Assembly: GCA_030549335.1 (NCBI GenBank) | Contig: CM060198.1 | Span: 54,073,995 to 54,137,994, forward strand | Reading direction: 5' to 3' | Length of the DNA stretch: 64,000 nucleotides | Source: Pontederia crassipes | Lineage: Eukaryota; Streptophyta; Magnoliopsida; Commelinales; Pontederiaceae | Part shown: positions 13,431-25,210 of the stretch, piece by piece | How the letters are laid out: every line of letters begins with the position of its first letter | Position numbering within the stretch: position 1 is the first letter of the stretch | The notes under the pieces: model-generated | The model's input: the letters and a program-made list of their open reading frames with translations, nothing else | The model's database searches: none | Told to the model about the DNA's origin: nothing | Position numbers and translations under genes: made by a program

Positions 13431-13476
13431 AGCCGGTTGGTTAGAGATTTTTTTAGCAGAATAAAAAATTATTTAA

Positions 13477-13593
13477 GAAAATACCGTATTCCAATTATAT
13501 TTTTATTCTACATTTTGTTTGATTGAAAGAATAAATTTAATATTTTTATAACTAAGATATTTTACTATAAATAGTTCACATTTATTATTATTA
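13477..13593. repeat. Left copy of a 117-bp direct repeat
   Basis: About 96% identical to 17817-17933 (constant offset 4340 bp, about four mismatches). It contains TCTACATTTTGTTTGATTGA and ends ATTATTATTA exactly where the Helitron-type terminus CTAG begins. Confidence 0.85.
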
Positions 13594-13626
13594 CTAGTGT
13601 GATGGTCCGCGTCATGCGCGGATGGT
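13594..13626 (-). mobile_element. Helitron-type 3' terminus (hairpin plus CTAG)
   Basis: On the minus strand this reads TCCGCG-CATGA-CGCGGA, a perfect 6-bp-stem hairpin, then a short spacer (CCATCACA) and CTAG, followed by host T. A GC hairpin about 10 bp before CTRR and insertion between A and T are the hallmarks of a Helitron 3' end. The 5' end (TC on the minus strand) is not identified. The body probably lies in 13594-17816 with the LTR at 14637-16938 nested in it. Confidence 0.6.
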
Positions 13627-14636
13627 ACAAAGTTGAATAAAATGATATGTTTATAAAATAATTAAATATTAGTATGACATATTTTAATACTGTCATAAAG
13701 CAATGGTGACAAATTTCTTTTATTGCCAATCTTTTTATTCTATAAAATAATTCCTTTTGATTTATTTTAAAAAATTGTCATGACTGATTAATTTTTATTC
13801 ATTATAAAGAATTCTTCTTTATTTATCTTTAAGCATTATCATATCCATTTATAGTATTTTTAATATTATTGCATTTCTTCTTAAAATATTATTAGTGTAC
13901 AAAAGAAAATATTTTTACAGTATATTATTTATTTTTATAATGATAACCCTCACTCTGAGCCATTTTATTATATTCTTATATTTGTCCTAATTATTTTTGT
14001 CATATAATTAATTTTAATTGCTGCTTTATTTTACATCAAATACCATTTTATAAAATAGTCCAAAACAATAATCAATTCCGAAAACTTGACCTAGAAATAA
14101 TCCTAAATAGCATTTTATATGCTTGCATACATTCCACGTGTTCGTAAAATTAATGAAGATGCTCCCATAATTTTCGAACTACATAATTAATATGCAAGAC
14201 AATCCAATTATACAAATAATTCAAGAAGCTTTTTAAAATGTGACCTTAATACACTGGAGACTAAAATAAATGCTGTTAAATTTCTGCAAATATATATATT
14301 TGATGAACAAAGATAGAATAAATTCACGGCGGAAGCAATCTGAATTTTTTTAGATTTTACTAGAGACATTCACCAAAGATAGTAATTATAATGTTTACAA
14401 TTTACATCATAAACATGTACATTTTTTGGTTATTTTGTCCCTTCTCATTTTGTATATTTTATTGATAATATTTATCAAAGATACTATTTTTTTTACATGT
14501 AATTAACTTTTTAAAAACCTAGATTCATTTTTGCGATCATTTCTTGAATATCTACATAACTTCTATCTTTTATATATTTATGCAATACTTTGAGAAACCT
14601 AACATGCATGCAAATGCTACAACTTAAGGAAACAAA
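13627..14636. other. AT-rich non-coding, possible Helitron body
   Basis: No gene, no RepHel-type coding sequence and no inverted repeats are evident. It lies between the Helitron-type terminus and the LTR starting at 14637. Confidence 0.4.
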
Positions 14637-15184
14637 TGTGACACTTCGTACTTAATAAAAAAAAAGAAATGAAACGAACATTCAGCAGGGAGGCATCCCC
14701 TCCCCTGGCCTCCCGTCGTTTCGCCTCCGGCCGACCAAGGGTCGGCCGGGGTTGTATAAGAAGGGAGGAGGGTCGCTCGTTGTGCCCTCTTGGAAACCCC
14801 GACCTCCTCCCTCTCCTTCGTCTTCCTCTCGACCGGCAACCGGCATGCGCGAATGACAAAGCAGGGGCGATCAACAAGCGTCCTCATCCGACATCCCTTG
14901 ATGCACCTCGACCCTCTCTCACGTACGCAAGGACCAGGCGACCCTCTCCAGTAGTTGAGAACCGCCGGAGATCGATCGGACGTCGCACAGTTCACCGGCG
15001 AAACCAATTCTGACGAAACAAGGTACCATTAGCATTTTAATCCCATAGACGAAGAATTAAGGATTTATTGATGCGTAAAGTTGATTCATTTTAATCCTGA
15101 AGTAGTTTACAACCTTTTTCATATTATGATCATCGTCGTTGGACGGCCGGAGGACCGCCTGAATCAGAGATAAAGTCCGGCGGC

Positions 15185-15545
15185 CCTGTTTTATCGCAGG
15201 GACCGGTCGACTGATTTCAGAGAACAGTCGACCGGTCTGCGTACAGAAGCCACATGAACTCTTCTTTATTGGTCGACCGGCCTCACCATGGCGGTCGACC
15301 GATCTATATGTTGACAGATAGATTCGATCCCGTGATCAGTCGACCGGTTCCAGAGAACGGTCGACCGATCCGATGCACAGTGTGCATCTTCATAACCTTA
15401 TGAACGGTCGACCGACACCCAGATCGATCGACCGATCCACATACCCAAAATAAAGAACAAGGTCGACTGATCCCAGAGGACCAGTCGATCGGTGCCAGCG
15501 AACGATCGACTGGTCCACTAGGAACGGTCGACCGATTCAAATAGA
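15185..15545. repeat. Cluster of CGGTCGACCG-type palindromes
   Basis: Roughly fourteen occurrences of a palindromic core GTCGAC or its variants (ACCGGTCGAC, AGTCGACCGG, CGGTCGACCG, GATCGATCGACC, CGATCGACTGG) alternate with unique 8-20 bp spacers over 360 bp. The open frame through it (repeated DRS/RST residues) is a by-product of the repeat. Confidence 0.8.
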
Positions 15546-16159
15546 GACCCAATTGATCCAATCGGACAGATCTACCCCCAAACATAACCGACACTTTGAC
15601 CAGTTCACCTACACTGGCTGAGTCCTATTGTACAAAGACCAACGTTCCATTGGATCCTAAATCATAGATTCATAATGACTAAAGATAAATAAAGCAAGGA
15701 CAAAGACAAGAGATTATTATGTGCCGCCCCCAAAGTTAAAGCAAAGATCAGAGATTAAAGCAGAGGAGGGATAGGTAGTTAGCTGAGGGGACAGCGAAGC
15801 TACTGTCTTAAATGACCACTATTCCTGAGATTTCAAATCTTCTCCCATCTATATCTCGAATGAAGGGTGGTCCTGAGGTCATATCCCTTCCCTTAAAGAT
15901 TAAAGTATTATGCCAGAGGGACAGGTAACTAGCTAAGGAGACAGTGAACCTACAGGTCTAGTAACCGACCACTGTTTTTGGATTGTAGGAATTCTTCCCC
16001 CTACCTTCCGAACTGGGTGAGACAGTAACACTCACCCCTTTTCCCTTTATGGGTTTACTGACATCAGAGATTCAGAGAGACACCCTGGCATCCCAACCTA
16101 ATAAAGTCGAGCTCGCATAGGACAACCAACTCTAAGGATAATTTAGTAAAGTAAAAAAC

Positions 16160-16325
16160 GTAGTACAACTCACAGTAAAGCAATGCAAAGTAAAGCAATG
16201 TACAGTAAAGCAATGCAAAGTAAAGCAATGTACAGCAGAGCAATGTAAAGTAAAGCAGAGACATTGTAAAGTAAAGTATTGCATAACACAGTAAAGACAT
16301 TGTAAAGTAAAAGTAGAGTAACGCA
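16160..16325. repeat. Short tandem array, AAAGTAAAGCAATG type
   Basis: A unit of about 16 bp, AGTAAAGCAATG(C/T)A(A/C), is repeated about seven to eight times with drift. Related but more degenerate arrays occur at 56400-56520 and 57830-57980 in the related LTRs, so it is a conserved LTR feature. Leu/Tyr-rich reverse-strand frames here are artefacts. Confidence 0.75.
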
Positions 16326-16938
16326 AAGATAAAAGTATTGTTATAGTAAATAACAGAGTACTGATATGATTAAAGACTTATATATTGATTTCATGATCAC
16401 CATTATCGATCCTTATTTCACCGCCTATTGCTATTGTACTGAGCATCTTTGCTTATGGGTATTCTATTCTCCTGCATTGGGATTTTGCAGGTGAGAATGC
16501 CAACTGAAAAGGTGATGGAGGGCGCAGAGCTTGGAGAACGTTACACATGACTGATATTTCTGCTCCGAGCATTTTTATTGCATATCTATTTAATCATCTT
16601 TATTGTTCAGAGACATCATGTTTTCTTTCGCTCATAGAACTTCAGACAAGTCTTATTATATTTTCGCATAATTTCCATTTTGAAAGATGTCATAGACTTT
16701 CGCATAATTTTCATAATATGAGACATCATGAACTTCCGCATTAAAGCCCTTCATCGTGACAATTCGACTACTATTCTTCCGCATTTAAAGTTCTCTATTA
16801 TGTTTATTATTATTTTATTAGTGCCACGTAAGCTATTTTGTTGAATGGTCAAGGTCAGTAGAGCAATAGGCAGTGTAGCGCCTCTAGGGTCAAGCTGACC
16901 GCCTACGTGACGGGAGGTGCGATTTTGGGAGCGTTACA

Positions 16939-17816
16939 AAAAATGCAGTATGTAATTAATTATCTAAGAAGCATAAGAAAAAAACATTTGGATGATCATG
17001 AACTATTAAATAACCATGCCTACTATATAATCTTATTGATCATATGAAAAAAAATAAAGAACACATGTCTCATGTTAACCCTATATATTCAATGCTTAAG
17101 AAACACTACTTAGACCTCTTGCATAAATAAGATGGTGGTTTTGAATTTCAATGGTGGTTTTGACCTCATGGATAACCTACTGCATACTTGAGAGATGAAT
17201 GCAAAAAGATACTAAGTAATGATGAAAGGTTCTTTTACGTTAATATAGGCGATCTTCTTTCTCCGTATTTATATTATTATAAAATATAAATAATATAAAA
17301 TGCAGACTCATTTTTGTGAGACTGTTTAGTAGTTTTTGGCTTATAAAATGTGAACCCTTCTTATGTCTATATTATTATACTTATGATTTTCTTTTTGGAT
17401 CTATATTATTATAGCTTACAACAGTGTCAAATGTCATATTCTCTTCATATACCACTTTGTTTTTAACAAAGTAAATAGAAATAGATATGTATAAATTAAA
17501 TGGTATCTAATGATATATATTATTAATACTTACATAATAGAAGAGATCCAATAAACCCAATTTATTCATCATTTATTTAGAATCAAAAGTTATTTAATAG
17601 TGTGCTCGATCTAATAGTAAAATTATAATAAAATAATTTATCGATCACTAATTTTTTATTAGATGGTTATGGATAATTGTTTTCACTACTATTATAAGTT
17701 TATATAATTATACAACTACTGGTACTTAGTAATCAAGTCATTAACGGTTATGGATAATTATGTCCACTAGTCATACAAAATTATATAATTATATTTTTAT
17801 ATTTTTATCAGTTATG
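16939..17816. other. AT-rich non-coding DNA
   Basis: No coding frame or RNA gene is seen. This is probably the continuation of the element interrupted by the LTR at 14637-16938. Confidence 0.4.
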
Positions 17817-17933
17817 GAAAATATCATATTCCAATTATATTTTTATTCTACATTTTGTTTGATTGAAAGAATAAATTTAATATTTTTATAATTAAGATAT
17901 TTTACTATAAATAGTTCACATTTATTATTATTA
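17817..17933. repeat. Right copy of the 117-bp direct repeat (empty-site form)
   Basis: Matches 13477-13593, but continues ATTATTATTA-TACAAATT without the CTAG terminus. It therefore looks like the uninterrupted target of the Helitron-type end. Confidence 0.85.
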
Positions 17934-18679
17934 TACAAATTATAATATAATAGTTTTAGTTAAATAATAAAAAATAAAAATGGTAAAATTATGAAAAAAG
18001 AGAATTTTAAGGGCCGTTTGGATGCAGGATAACGTTGAGGAGAATGAAATAGAATAATATCGTTATTTGAAAAAAGTAAAAATATTCTTAATTCACTTAC
18101 CGTTTGGTTCGAAGAGAATGAATTTTTAAAGTATAATATTTTATATTTAAATTTTTTTATTATACATATGTGACGCTCAATATTATAATAATAAAAAAGA
18201 TTTATATAATAATATATGATTGAATTTTTTAAAAATAAAAAAATGGTTGGAAAATTTTAAAAATTGGAGAATAAGTGTATTCATTAGTTTTAGAAGAATA
18301 CATTTATTTTTTTACGAGTTAAAAATGATGATTTTACGTTTTTCAATGTGATTTCATGATTTTCAAAATATGACCGATATAATTTTACGTCGCATTTGAC
18401 TTTATTATCAAAATATCGAAATATTTTACTCTTTATTATGCAATTAAACGGTTTCAAAAATAAAGATATTCTTCATTTGTTAAGAAAAATGATGATTTCA
18501 CATTCTTAGATGATTTTATTGAAATTAAAGTTTAAACATCTTAACCATATTTAGCGTCAAGTTTGATCATAGTCTAAAGAATATCGAAATATTCAACGCT
18601 TTATCCTTCAATCAGACCGCCATAAAGTTCTCGCATTGGCACTTCGTAGGAATGAGTCACACAGGGCAACGTGCGAAAT
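17934..18679. other. AT-rich DNA, then paralogous upstream segment
   Basis: 17934-18620 holds no gene. It includes a phrase (GGGCCGTTTGGATGCAGGA at 18011) resembling a DNA-transposon end, with no partner found. From about 18625 the text GGCACTTCGTAGGAATGAGT and CACACAGGGCAACGT matches upstream DNA of copy C (59950-59990). Confidence 0.5.
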
Positions 18680-18997
18680 AACTACACCAAAAAAGTTTTT
18701 GTTAACGAAACATAGTAGTTCCTAAAATTTCAATCCCAGACTCTAATATTTTTTTGGGATCAAAATAATCTTATATCTCTGGTGATCCTTACAATCTGTT
18801 CATTAAAAATTTTTGGTGGCCAAATTTTCTCACTAGCCTTAAAAGAATGACCTTTTAATGATTATAAATAAAATTTTAATTTTTAATGAGTAAAAAAATT
18901 GGACTCCTATCACATTAGTCTCTAATATTTATAACTTAAGAATTAAGTAGAATTGGTTCCTAAACTATTAGTCTCTAAAGCATAATTTTATTGTAGT
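18680..18997. mobile_element. Small TIR element, CACTA-like ends
   Basis: The left end ACTACACCAAAA and the right end (reversed) ACTACAATAAAA frame 318 bp with no coding capacity. Flanks are GAAAT on both sides. Copies B and C lack it: copy B reads GCGAAATGGAGAAGATC straight through. The TIR looks like a CACTA element, but the 5-bp flank does not fit the 3-bp CACTA duplication, so the superfamily is open. Confidence 0.55.
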
Positions 18998-20929
18998 GAA
19001 ATGAGAAATTAAAAACATTTATATGGACTTATGAATTTAATTTATTGTGAATGTAAAAATTTTCACTCAAAATTTCACAGAAATATATTTAATATTTTAA
19101 TCTGAACTATGGAAATAATATTTTAATATTCAGTATTTTTATATTTAAATTGTTTTATTTTCACAATAAGAGATTTTGAGGATGTTGCATGCATGAATGG
19201 GTGGTGCCATGCATGTGGTATATAATGGCCCCTGCGACTGACTGCCACGTGGTGGTTGAAGGCATGAAATGAAAGCATCGCGTCGATCCGCATAGCATTG
19301 CTCCACCTGCCACGGTGTCATGCATCACAGCCGTCGACTGAATGGATAGTACAACACACAAATTAAATTTTCATATGAAATTTGATATTCATACATATAA
19401 TTATATGATATTTATTTGAATTGTATTTAATTTATAGTGTAAAGTAAACTATATGTCATGATTTTTTTTTATCGAAAAGGACATGATATATGTTTGTGAA
19501 TTTTATAAAACTAATTCATGTAATCATGGTAATTGGATTTGCAGTTTTCATGTGTAACATTTGATTACCGAATGGTGCAAATATCTTCCAATAACCTCTG
19601 TCATATGCAGACACCTTTCAAAGTTCCCACACGTGATCATTTTGACTGCTAACATGACGAGCATTCTTTGGATTATCGTCCTCCTTCCGGACTCATTCAA
19701 TTTTTATGTAATGACCTCTTGAATCTATCGTAATGAAGCGATTAATTTCGAAAAAAATTAAAGTCCCCACCACGTGACCATAAGTAAAAATTTTGATTTT
19801 TATCTATTTTTTCACTTTTAATTATTTTTAATGTATATATATTATTTATTTATTAATACATTATCATTCAGCTTATAAACTAAACTATTCAAATTTTTAA
19901 TTAAAAATTTATAAAATATTTAGTTCCACTAATTTAAAATATTTTATTAATTACTTAAAATATTTTTTAGTATTGGAGTATAATAAAATTGTAAAAAAAT
20001 CATATTACTTATCTGAATTGATGTAAACATTATATTAATTATATTTATCATATTATAATATTAATTAAATAAAATTAATATAAAATCTTATGTGTAATAT
20101 TATATTTATAATAATAGAATTTTATTAATTAAAATGTTAAATAGTTTTTAGAAAAAATATATTATATTTGTATATTAATATTTATGTAAATTTTAAATGA
20201 ATAACATATAATATTTTTTTATTATAATTTTATACCTTATAATAAATTATATTCTTAATTATTATTTTTTTAATCCAAATATCCACTAAAACTTACCATC
20301 AAATAAATGTTTTAACTTTCCATCATTATATTTTTTATCAAAACACCCAATAATTTTTTTTTTCATTTAATCAATTAGTTCTCTGAAATTAAACGAAAAT
20401 TTAAATTTCTCATCCAAATACAACCATATGTTTTTAACTTTTCATAAATTGTAATGTCATTTTTCATCTCTAAATTATATCATATGAATGTTAGAAACAT
20501 GACAACGAGGATGAAAAATCAAAACGACAAGGTAGATCAATCAGAAAGAAGATGAATATAAAGATTTAATATGATAAAATTCTTATGATCAATGTCAATA
20601 TGAGAAAAAAGATCATCAGACAAGGAGGGCAACCACCAACAAAAAAATTCACTATGAAAAAGAGTACACCGTCATAACCTTAACCATCCAAGCCCTTCGT
20701 TTCACAAGGGATACTCATTTTTTTTCTTTTTCTTATATTTTTTTCATAATTTTGAACATATGGTACAATAAATTCAAGGAACATTAATGTTTTTACTTTA
20801 TCCCCTAAATTTCAATAATATCCTCATGCCTTCCCTATCAAACACTTACCAAATCTAATTTGTTATCTCTTTTTATAAGGTCTTCGATTTTCAAGTGGTT
20901 TAGGAATAAACGGAAATATTTTTCAAGTG
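18998..20929. other. Remaining upstream DNA of copy A, AT-rich
   Basis: No gene. 19500-19640 (GTAATCATGGTAATTGGATT, TGGTGCAAATATCTTCCAA) and about 20445-20490 (TCATTTTTCATCTCTAAATT) match 41610-41770 upstream of copy B. The 19740-20440 block between them has no counterpart in copy B and is probably another insertion of AT-rich DNA. 20520-20929 shows nothing recognisable. Confidence 0.5.
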
Positions 20930-21094
20930 AAACAAGGTAAGTTCGGAGTCTCATTGGTTTTGAAAGTTTTACGTTGTAAAATTTTGAGATTTCTGGCCTA
21001 ATTAGTTTTCAATTGATCCTTAAAGCATACAACAGAAGTTGGAGTCCATGTGCGTTGAAAAATCTTTTGAAAATATGTTTCTGTGTCGAATTTG

Positions 21095-21742
21095 ATGTCC
21101 ATCATGCCCCCTAAAATTGTTCTAACGGCCGAATCAGAGTCGAATTACGACTTTTGTGTTACCTTCACGGGGTGTGAGAAGGATCTCACGGCCGTGATTC
21201 GGACGATTCACAACTTATATGCTTTCACAGCCCGTAACCACTTTCTAACGGTCTGTGAACCTTGAATCGTGAAACGCTGATTGTTGTCTTCGTGAAAATC
21301 CTGTGATATCCGTGAAAAAACTGTAACGTCCCATTAAATATTTGCTTTGAAGTTTCTTCAATTTTAATGGCCCGTTAAGAGTTGATCACGACCCGTTAGT
21401 TCGTCCAAATCCAATTCGCCGTAGGAACCGTGAGATTTGTGCGATCCGTGAAAATTCTGATATAACGGCCGTGAACAATCCGTCATGGTCGATAAGTTGT
21501 CTTCGTGTGAACTGGAGCCATGTCGTGGCCGGCGTGAATTTTGGTCTTCATGACAGTTAAAAATATTTAACGGCCCGTGAGATCATGATTTCTTTCTTCG
21601 ACACGATACTGACAGGGTCGTGAGAATGGACAATTGATGCGTTAACTAATATCTCACGGCCCATGATGAAATAATCATGGCCCGTGAAATATTTTTTTCT
21701 ATGCGGTCGGTTATGCAGGCATTGTGAACATTAAATTGCAGG
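21095..21742. repeat. Cluster of ACGGCCCGTGA-type motifs (3' LTR part)
   Basis: About twenty short phrases such as ACGGCCGTGA, ACGGCCCGTGAG, TCACGGCCCATGA, TAACGGCCGTGAACA and CATGGCCCGTGAAA alternate with unique spacers. The cluster resumes at 29371 beyond the hAT (CGTGAGCGACAC, GGGTCGTGAG, ATGGCCCATGAT), showing that the hAT split it. Confidence 0.75.
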
Positions 21743-22599
21743 GCGTGAGCTAGGAACGGACCTACCCATTAAATTGGGGGGCCCTGGCAATATCTAATAC
21801 TATGTCCCCCCCTCCCTCCCTCTTTGATTTCACATTTGCTATAGGCCCATAATCACAAGTTGAGCCCGCTCAATCACGTACCCTCCCCAGATTTTTAATA
21901 GTATATATATATTATATATTAATATGAAATGTTATGTTCGGCCACCAGGGATTTAACGTTTGGGCCATGACCACAAAGTTGAGCCCACTTTTACTTCACA
22001 TGGATCAAAGTATTTATTTTAATCATTAATAAATAACAAAAATAGGTGTCCTTAATTAGGTTAAAATCTCATCATTAATATTTTGACAGACCTCTCCGCC
22101 GTGCAAACCTTTCCGCCGTGCATCCACCGTGCAGGATACTTGGCTTCAGCATTCAGAAAAAAAAAAAGAAAAAGATCCGTACATGCTACAGTAACAACCA
22201 AGGTGACCTTTTCATTTATACATCATCTCTCTCATTATAGTTTAATTATCTTTACTAATTAACTTGTAAAAAATCTTTTTTTTATGAAAATTTCTACAGC
22301 AAAAGAGACAAAGTGAAGTTTGCATCGTGATTTTGAAAATTTTCCCAAGAAAAGATCCATCCAACATTACGATATTTATCATATTTTATTATACTTTTTA
22401 TTTTAATATTCAATATTAAATTACTAAATTTTATTCTTCTGAAGTCATTACATACTTATTTTTGTTATAGTAAACTAAATTTGTAAACTTATGTAAACAT
22501 ATGATTGTAAAAAATCATTAGTCTTTTTTATAATATTATTCTTAATGTATATTTTGTCTTCTTATAGATGAAAAAGACAACAATTGATGCTTTTTAAAA

Positions 22600-23951
22600 A
22601 AAAAGAAATATCGAGATATCAAATTTAGATGAGCAGTCAAATAGATTGGCAGATCCTCATCAAGTGGCACATGATGATAAAAGTAATTCTACCAAGTATA
22701 GAAGGGTTGAAATAAATGAAAATTTTGACATTAACTTATTAGAACGTGATCCAGGTTTACGAAAACAAATATGGGAATATCCTACGGATATGAGAGATGA
22801 AATTCGAAGAGCTTATATTAATTTGGGTCCATATCAATGCATCCTTTCTGAATATCCAAAATCAGGAGAGAAACATAAAAGGAGTTTCCAAACTCATTGG
22901 TTTAAAGCATTTCCATCATGGTTGGAGTATTCTCCCACTAAAAATACAATTTTTTTTGTCTTCCATGTTATTTATTTCACAAGCAAAATAGTTATTCTGG
23001 AACAAACGCATTCACTGTGGATGGATTTCGAAGTTGGAAAAAAGTAAGAGATGAAAAGAATTGCGCATTATTGGCACATATCGATAAAGATCCCACTTCT
23101 ACACATCGAAATGCTGAAAAAGCATGGGAGGATCTCATGAATCAACTTGTACATATCTAAAAGAAGTTTGAGAAATTTACATCACAACAAGTTATTGAGA
23201 ATAGAATTCGATTAAAAACTTCAATTGATGCAGTTAGATGGTTAGTATTTCAAGGATGTGTCTTTAGAGGAAATGATGAAACTAAAGCATCACGAAGAAA
23301 AGGAAATTTTCGTGAATTGCTTACTTTGATAGCATCTTATAATGTTGAAGTAGAGAAAGCTTTAGAGAAGGCTCCACAAAATTCCTCGTATACTTCACCA
23401 AAAATTCAAAAGAAATTGTGCAAGTTCTCTTAATGAAAGTGAAAAATACCATTCGAGAAGAAATTGATGATGCAAAATTTTGCATTATAGTTGATGAAGT
23501 TCGAGATGAATCTAAAAAAAAAACAAATGTCTATTGTATTAAGGTTTGTTGACAAAAATGGATATGTGAAAGAACGATTTTTCGGACTTGTTCATGTAAA
23601 AGATACGGCGGCATCAACATTAAATGAAAAAATATTTTTTGTGCTTTCACAATATAAGCTTGATGTTCAAAATATCATAGGACAAGGCTATGATGGTGCA
23701 AGCAATATGAGAGGTGAGTGGAATGGATTGCAAGCTTTAATTTTAAGCATTTGTCCTTATGTTTATTATGTTCATTGTATGGCACATCGTTTACAATTAG
23801 CATTAGTTGCAGCTTCAAAAGATGTGATCATCATTCATAATTTCTTTGCGAAGTTAACTTCTATTAGCAATATAGTCACTGCCTCATGCAAGCATAATGA
23901 TCAATTGGAAGTTGCCCATGCTGCAAATATTGCTTATTTACTTTCTATAGA
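22600..23951 (+). pseudogene. hAT transposase, N-terminal part
   Basis: Frames in order show DPGLRKQIWEYPTDMRDEIR and RSFQTHWFKAFPSWLEYSP (TTF-type zinc-finger region, 22646-23047), then in other frames CALLAHIDKDPTSTHRNAEK and IDAVRWLVFQGCVFRGNDET, then from 23491 IVLRFVDKNGYVKERFFGLV, GQGYDGASNMRGEWNGL and YVHCMAHRLQLALVAASK. This order matches plant zinc finger MYM-type-1-like hAT transposases with a DUF4371 segment. Frameshifts near 22960 and 23430 and a stop at about 23158 inactivate it. The reading frame stops in AYLLSID where the CACTA element begins, and the next expected residues resume at 28174. Confidence 0.9.
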
Positions 23952-24479
23952 CACTACAAGAAAAGGGATCTTTAACGACCAACTATTAATATCGAGACAA
24001 AAAAATGGTCATTACAAATTGTCAATAGTGGCAAGAAAAAATCGTGGACATTATTAAACACATTATTAGTGAAAGAGAAAATTGCTCGTCTCAAAAAAAT
24101 GAATTTCGATCGTTAAAAGTGATTATTAATGATCATTGAATTTTATCATCATTAATTATTTATAAATTAAGATCACGTAAATGTGCAATTAATATTTTTT
24201 TTTACCGGAACTAAATATTTTCCTCCACTATTTTCAAAAAAATAAATTAATTTATGTATTTAGATAACTTAATTACATCTTATAAAATTTAATAGAAAGA
24301 AAAAAAGAAAAAATCATTATAACATCTAATACAATCTCTCACATGTTATAAGATTGAATAGAAAAACCCTAGCATTCCTTCTTCCTCCTCCTGCTCACAA
24401 TCTGCCACGTCTTTAGTTGCGATCAAAGCAAAGCTTCATCCAAGAATCTGCAAACCATAAGCACATCCTTGTCCCTTGT

Positions 24480-24850
24480 TTTTTTGTACTTCTGTTTTGT
24501 CATGGCCACGTCCCCCCACCCCCCTGCCGATGACGGACGCACCGGCGTCCTTCACCCCCCACGTGCGCGCACCAGCCGTCCTCCCCCCTCGTCCGCCGGC
24601 GGCGGACGCACCAACGTCCTTCCCCACTCCCCCTTCTCCTCTGCCGGAGGCGGACGGACCAACTTCCCCCGCCCAGCCCGCCGCCCCGCCTGCCCGTCCC
24701 CATTCTCCTCTGCTGGCGGCGAATGCACCAGCGTCCTTCCACCACCCCCTCCCCCTTCCCCGCCGTCGCCAGTCCCTCTCCTCTCCGCCCCCTGGGGGCC
24801 AGCCGTCCTCCCCCTTGAATTTTTACTCTAGATTGGGCCCTTCTACTTAG
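24480..24850. other. GC-rich proline-coding block inside the CACTA
   Basis: A sharp GC island in AT-rich DNA with CGGCGGCGGACG-type phrases repeated. Open frames on both strands encode only Pro/Arg/Gly-rich low complexity. Its base composition suggests captured first-exon or UTR DNA. No protein family can be named. Confidence 0.4.
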
Positions 24851-24895
24851 TGTGTTCTTCCTTCTAGTGAATTTTGTTGCATTTTCTTGTCTGTT

Positions 24896-25210
24896 CAGAC
24901 AGAGGACAACAAAGGAAATCAAACCAGTGCTCACCCCGAATGGAATGCGTAAATCTTCTGACTCAACGCCTTTGAGAGAATCGATTGCTGCTGCTCAAGC
25001 AAAGAGATTTTTTACACGCTCTACTTCCTTTCCCGATAATTATTCAGATAATAAGATAGATTCATACTCAACAGTAAGTCCAGCTCTGACTCATATGGAA
25101 GATTCTTCTAGAAGAAGTTCTCCTTCCAGCCATTGTATCAGAGTTTGTGCCTGAAATAGATGAGAAAGTTCATACACTCCTGAAATCACGAAAAAGTCCA
25201 TATGATCAAC
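24896..25210 (+). pseudogene. Unidentified captured exon-like fragment
   Basis: After a pyrimidine tract and acceptor-like TCTGTTCAG the frame reads RQRTTKEIKPVLTPNGMRKS, then STPLRESIAAAQAKRFFTRS and TSFPDNYSDNKID. After a frameshift near 25120 it continues VSEFVPEIDEKVHTLLKSRK and stops. Codon content looks like real plant protein rather than repeat DNA, and it lacks a start and an end. I do not recognise the family. It is probably a second host gene fragment captured by the CACTA. Confidence 0.45.

Larger units (their letters stand above)
14637..16938 (-). mobile_element. Solo LTR, Ty3/gypsy type, with GTCGAC cluster
   Basis: The ends are TGTGAC (14637) and GTTACA (16938), with near-matching 5-bp flanks ACAAA and AAAAA. 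On the minus strand it begins TGTAACGCTCCC. It shares its right part with the LTRs at 1477-3619 and 54698-58605: TATGTGCCGCCC, GTAAAGCAATG-type runs, then a closing segment with GTAGCG(T/C)CTC and GACGTTACA/GAGCGTTACA. It holds a GC-rich segment at 14690-15010, a GTCGACC cluster at 15185-15545 and a 16-bp tandem array at 16160-16325. No gag-pol. Confidence 0.72.

Noticed and set aside
15304-15594. 96-codon minus-strand frame rich in DRS/RST residues
   Set aside because: It is the translation of the GTCGAC palindrome cluster inside an LTR. The open frame is a by-product of the repeat.
16064-16326. Leu/Tyr/Phe/Cys-rich minus-strand frames resembling a membrane protein
   Set aside because: Translation of the 16-bp AAAGTAAAGCAATG tandem array; all frames look hydrophobic for that reason.
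18011-18120. GGGCCGTTTGGATGCAGGA as the start of a MITE
   Set aside because: No matching inverted end or target duplication could be found downstream.
24469-24934. Overlapping Pro/Arg/Gly-rich frames of 120-144 codons on both strands
   Set aside because: Low-complexity translation of a GC-rich block; no family and no preferred strand.
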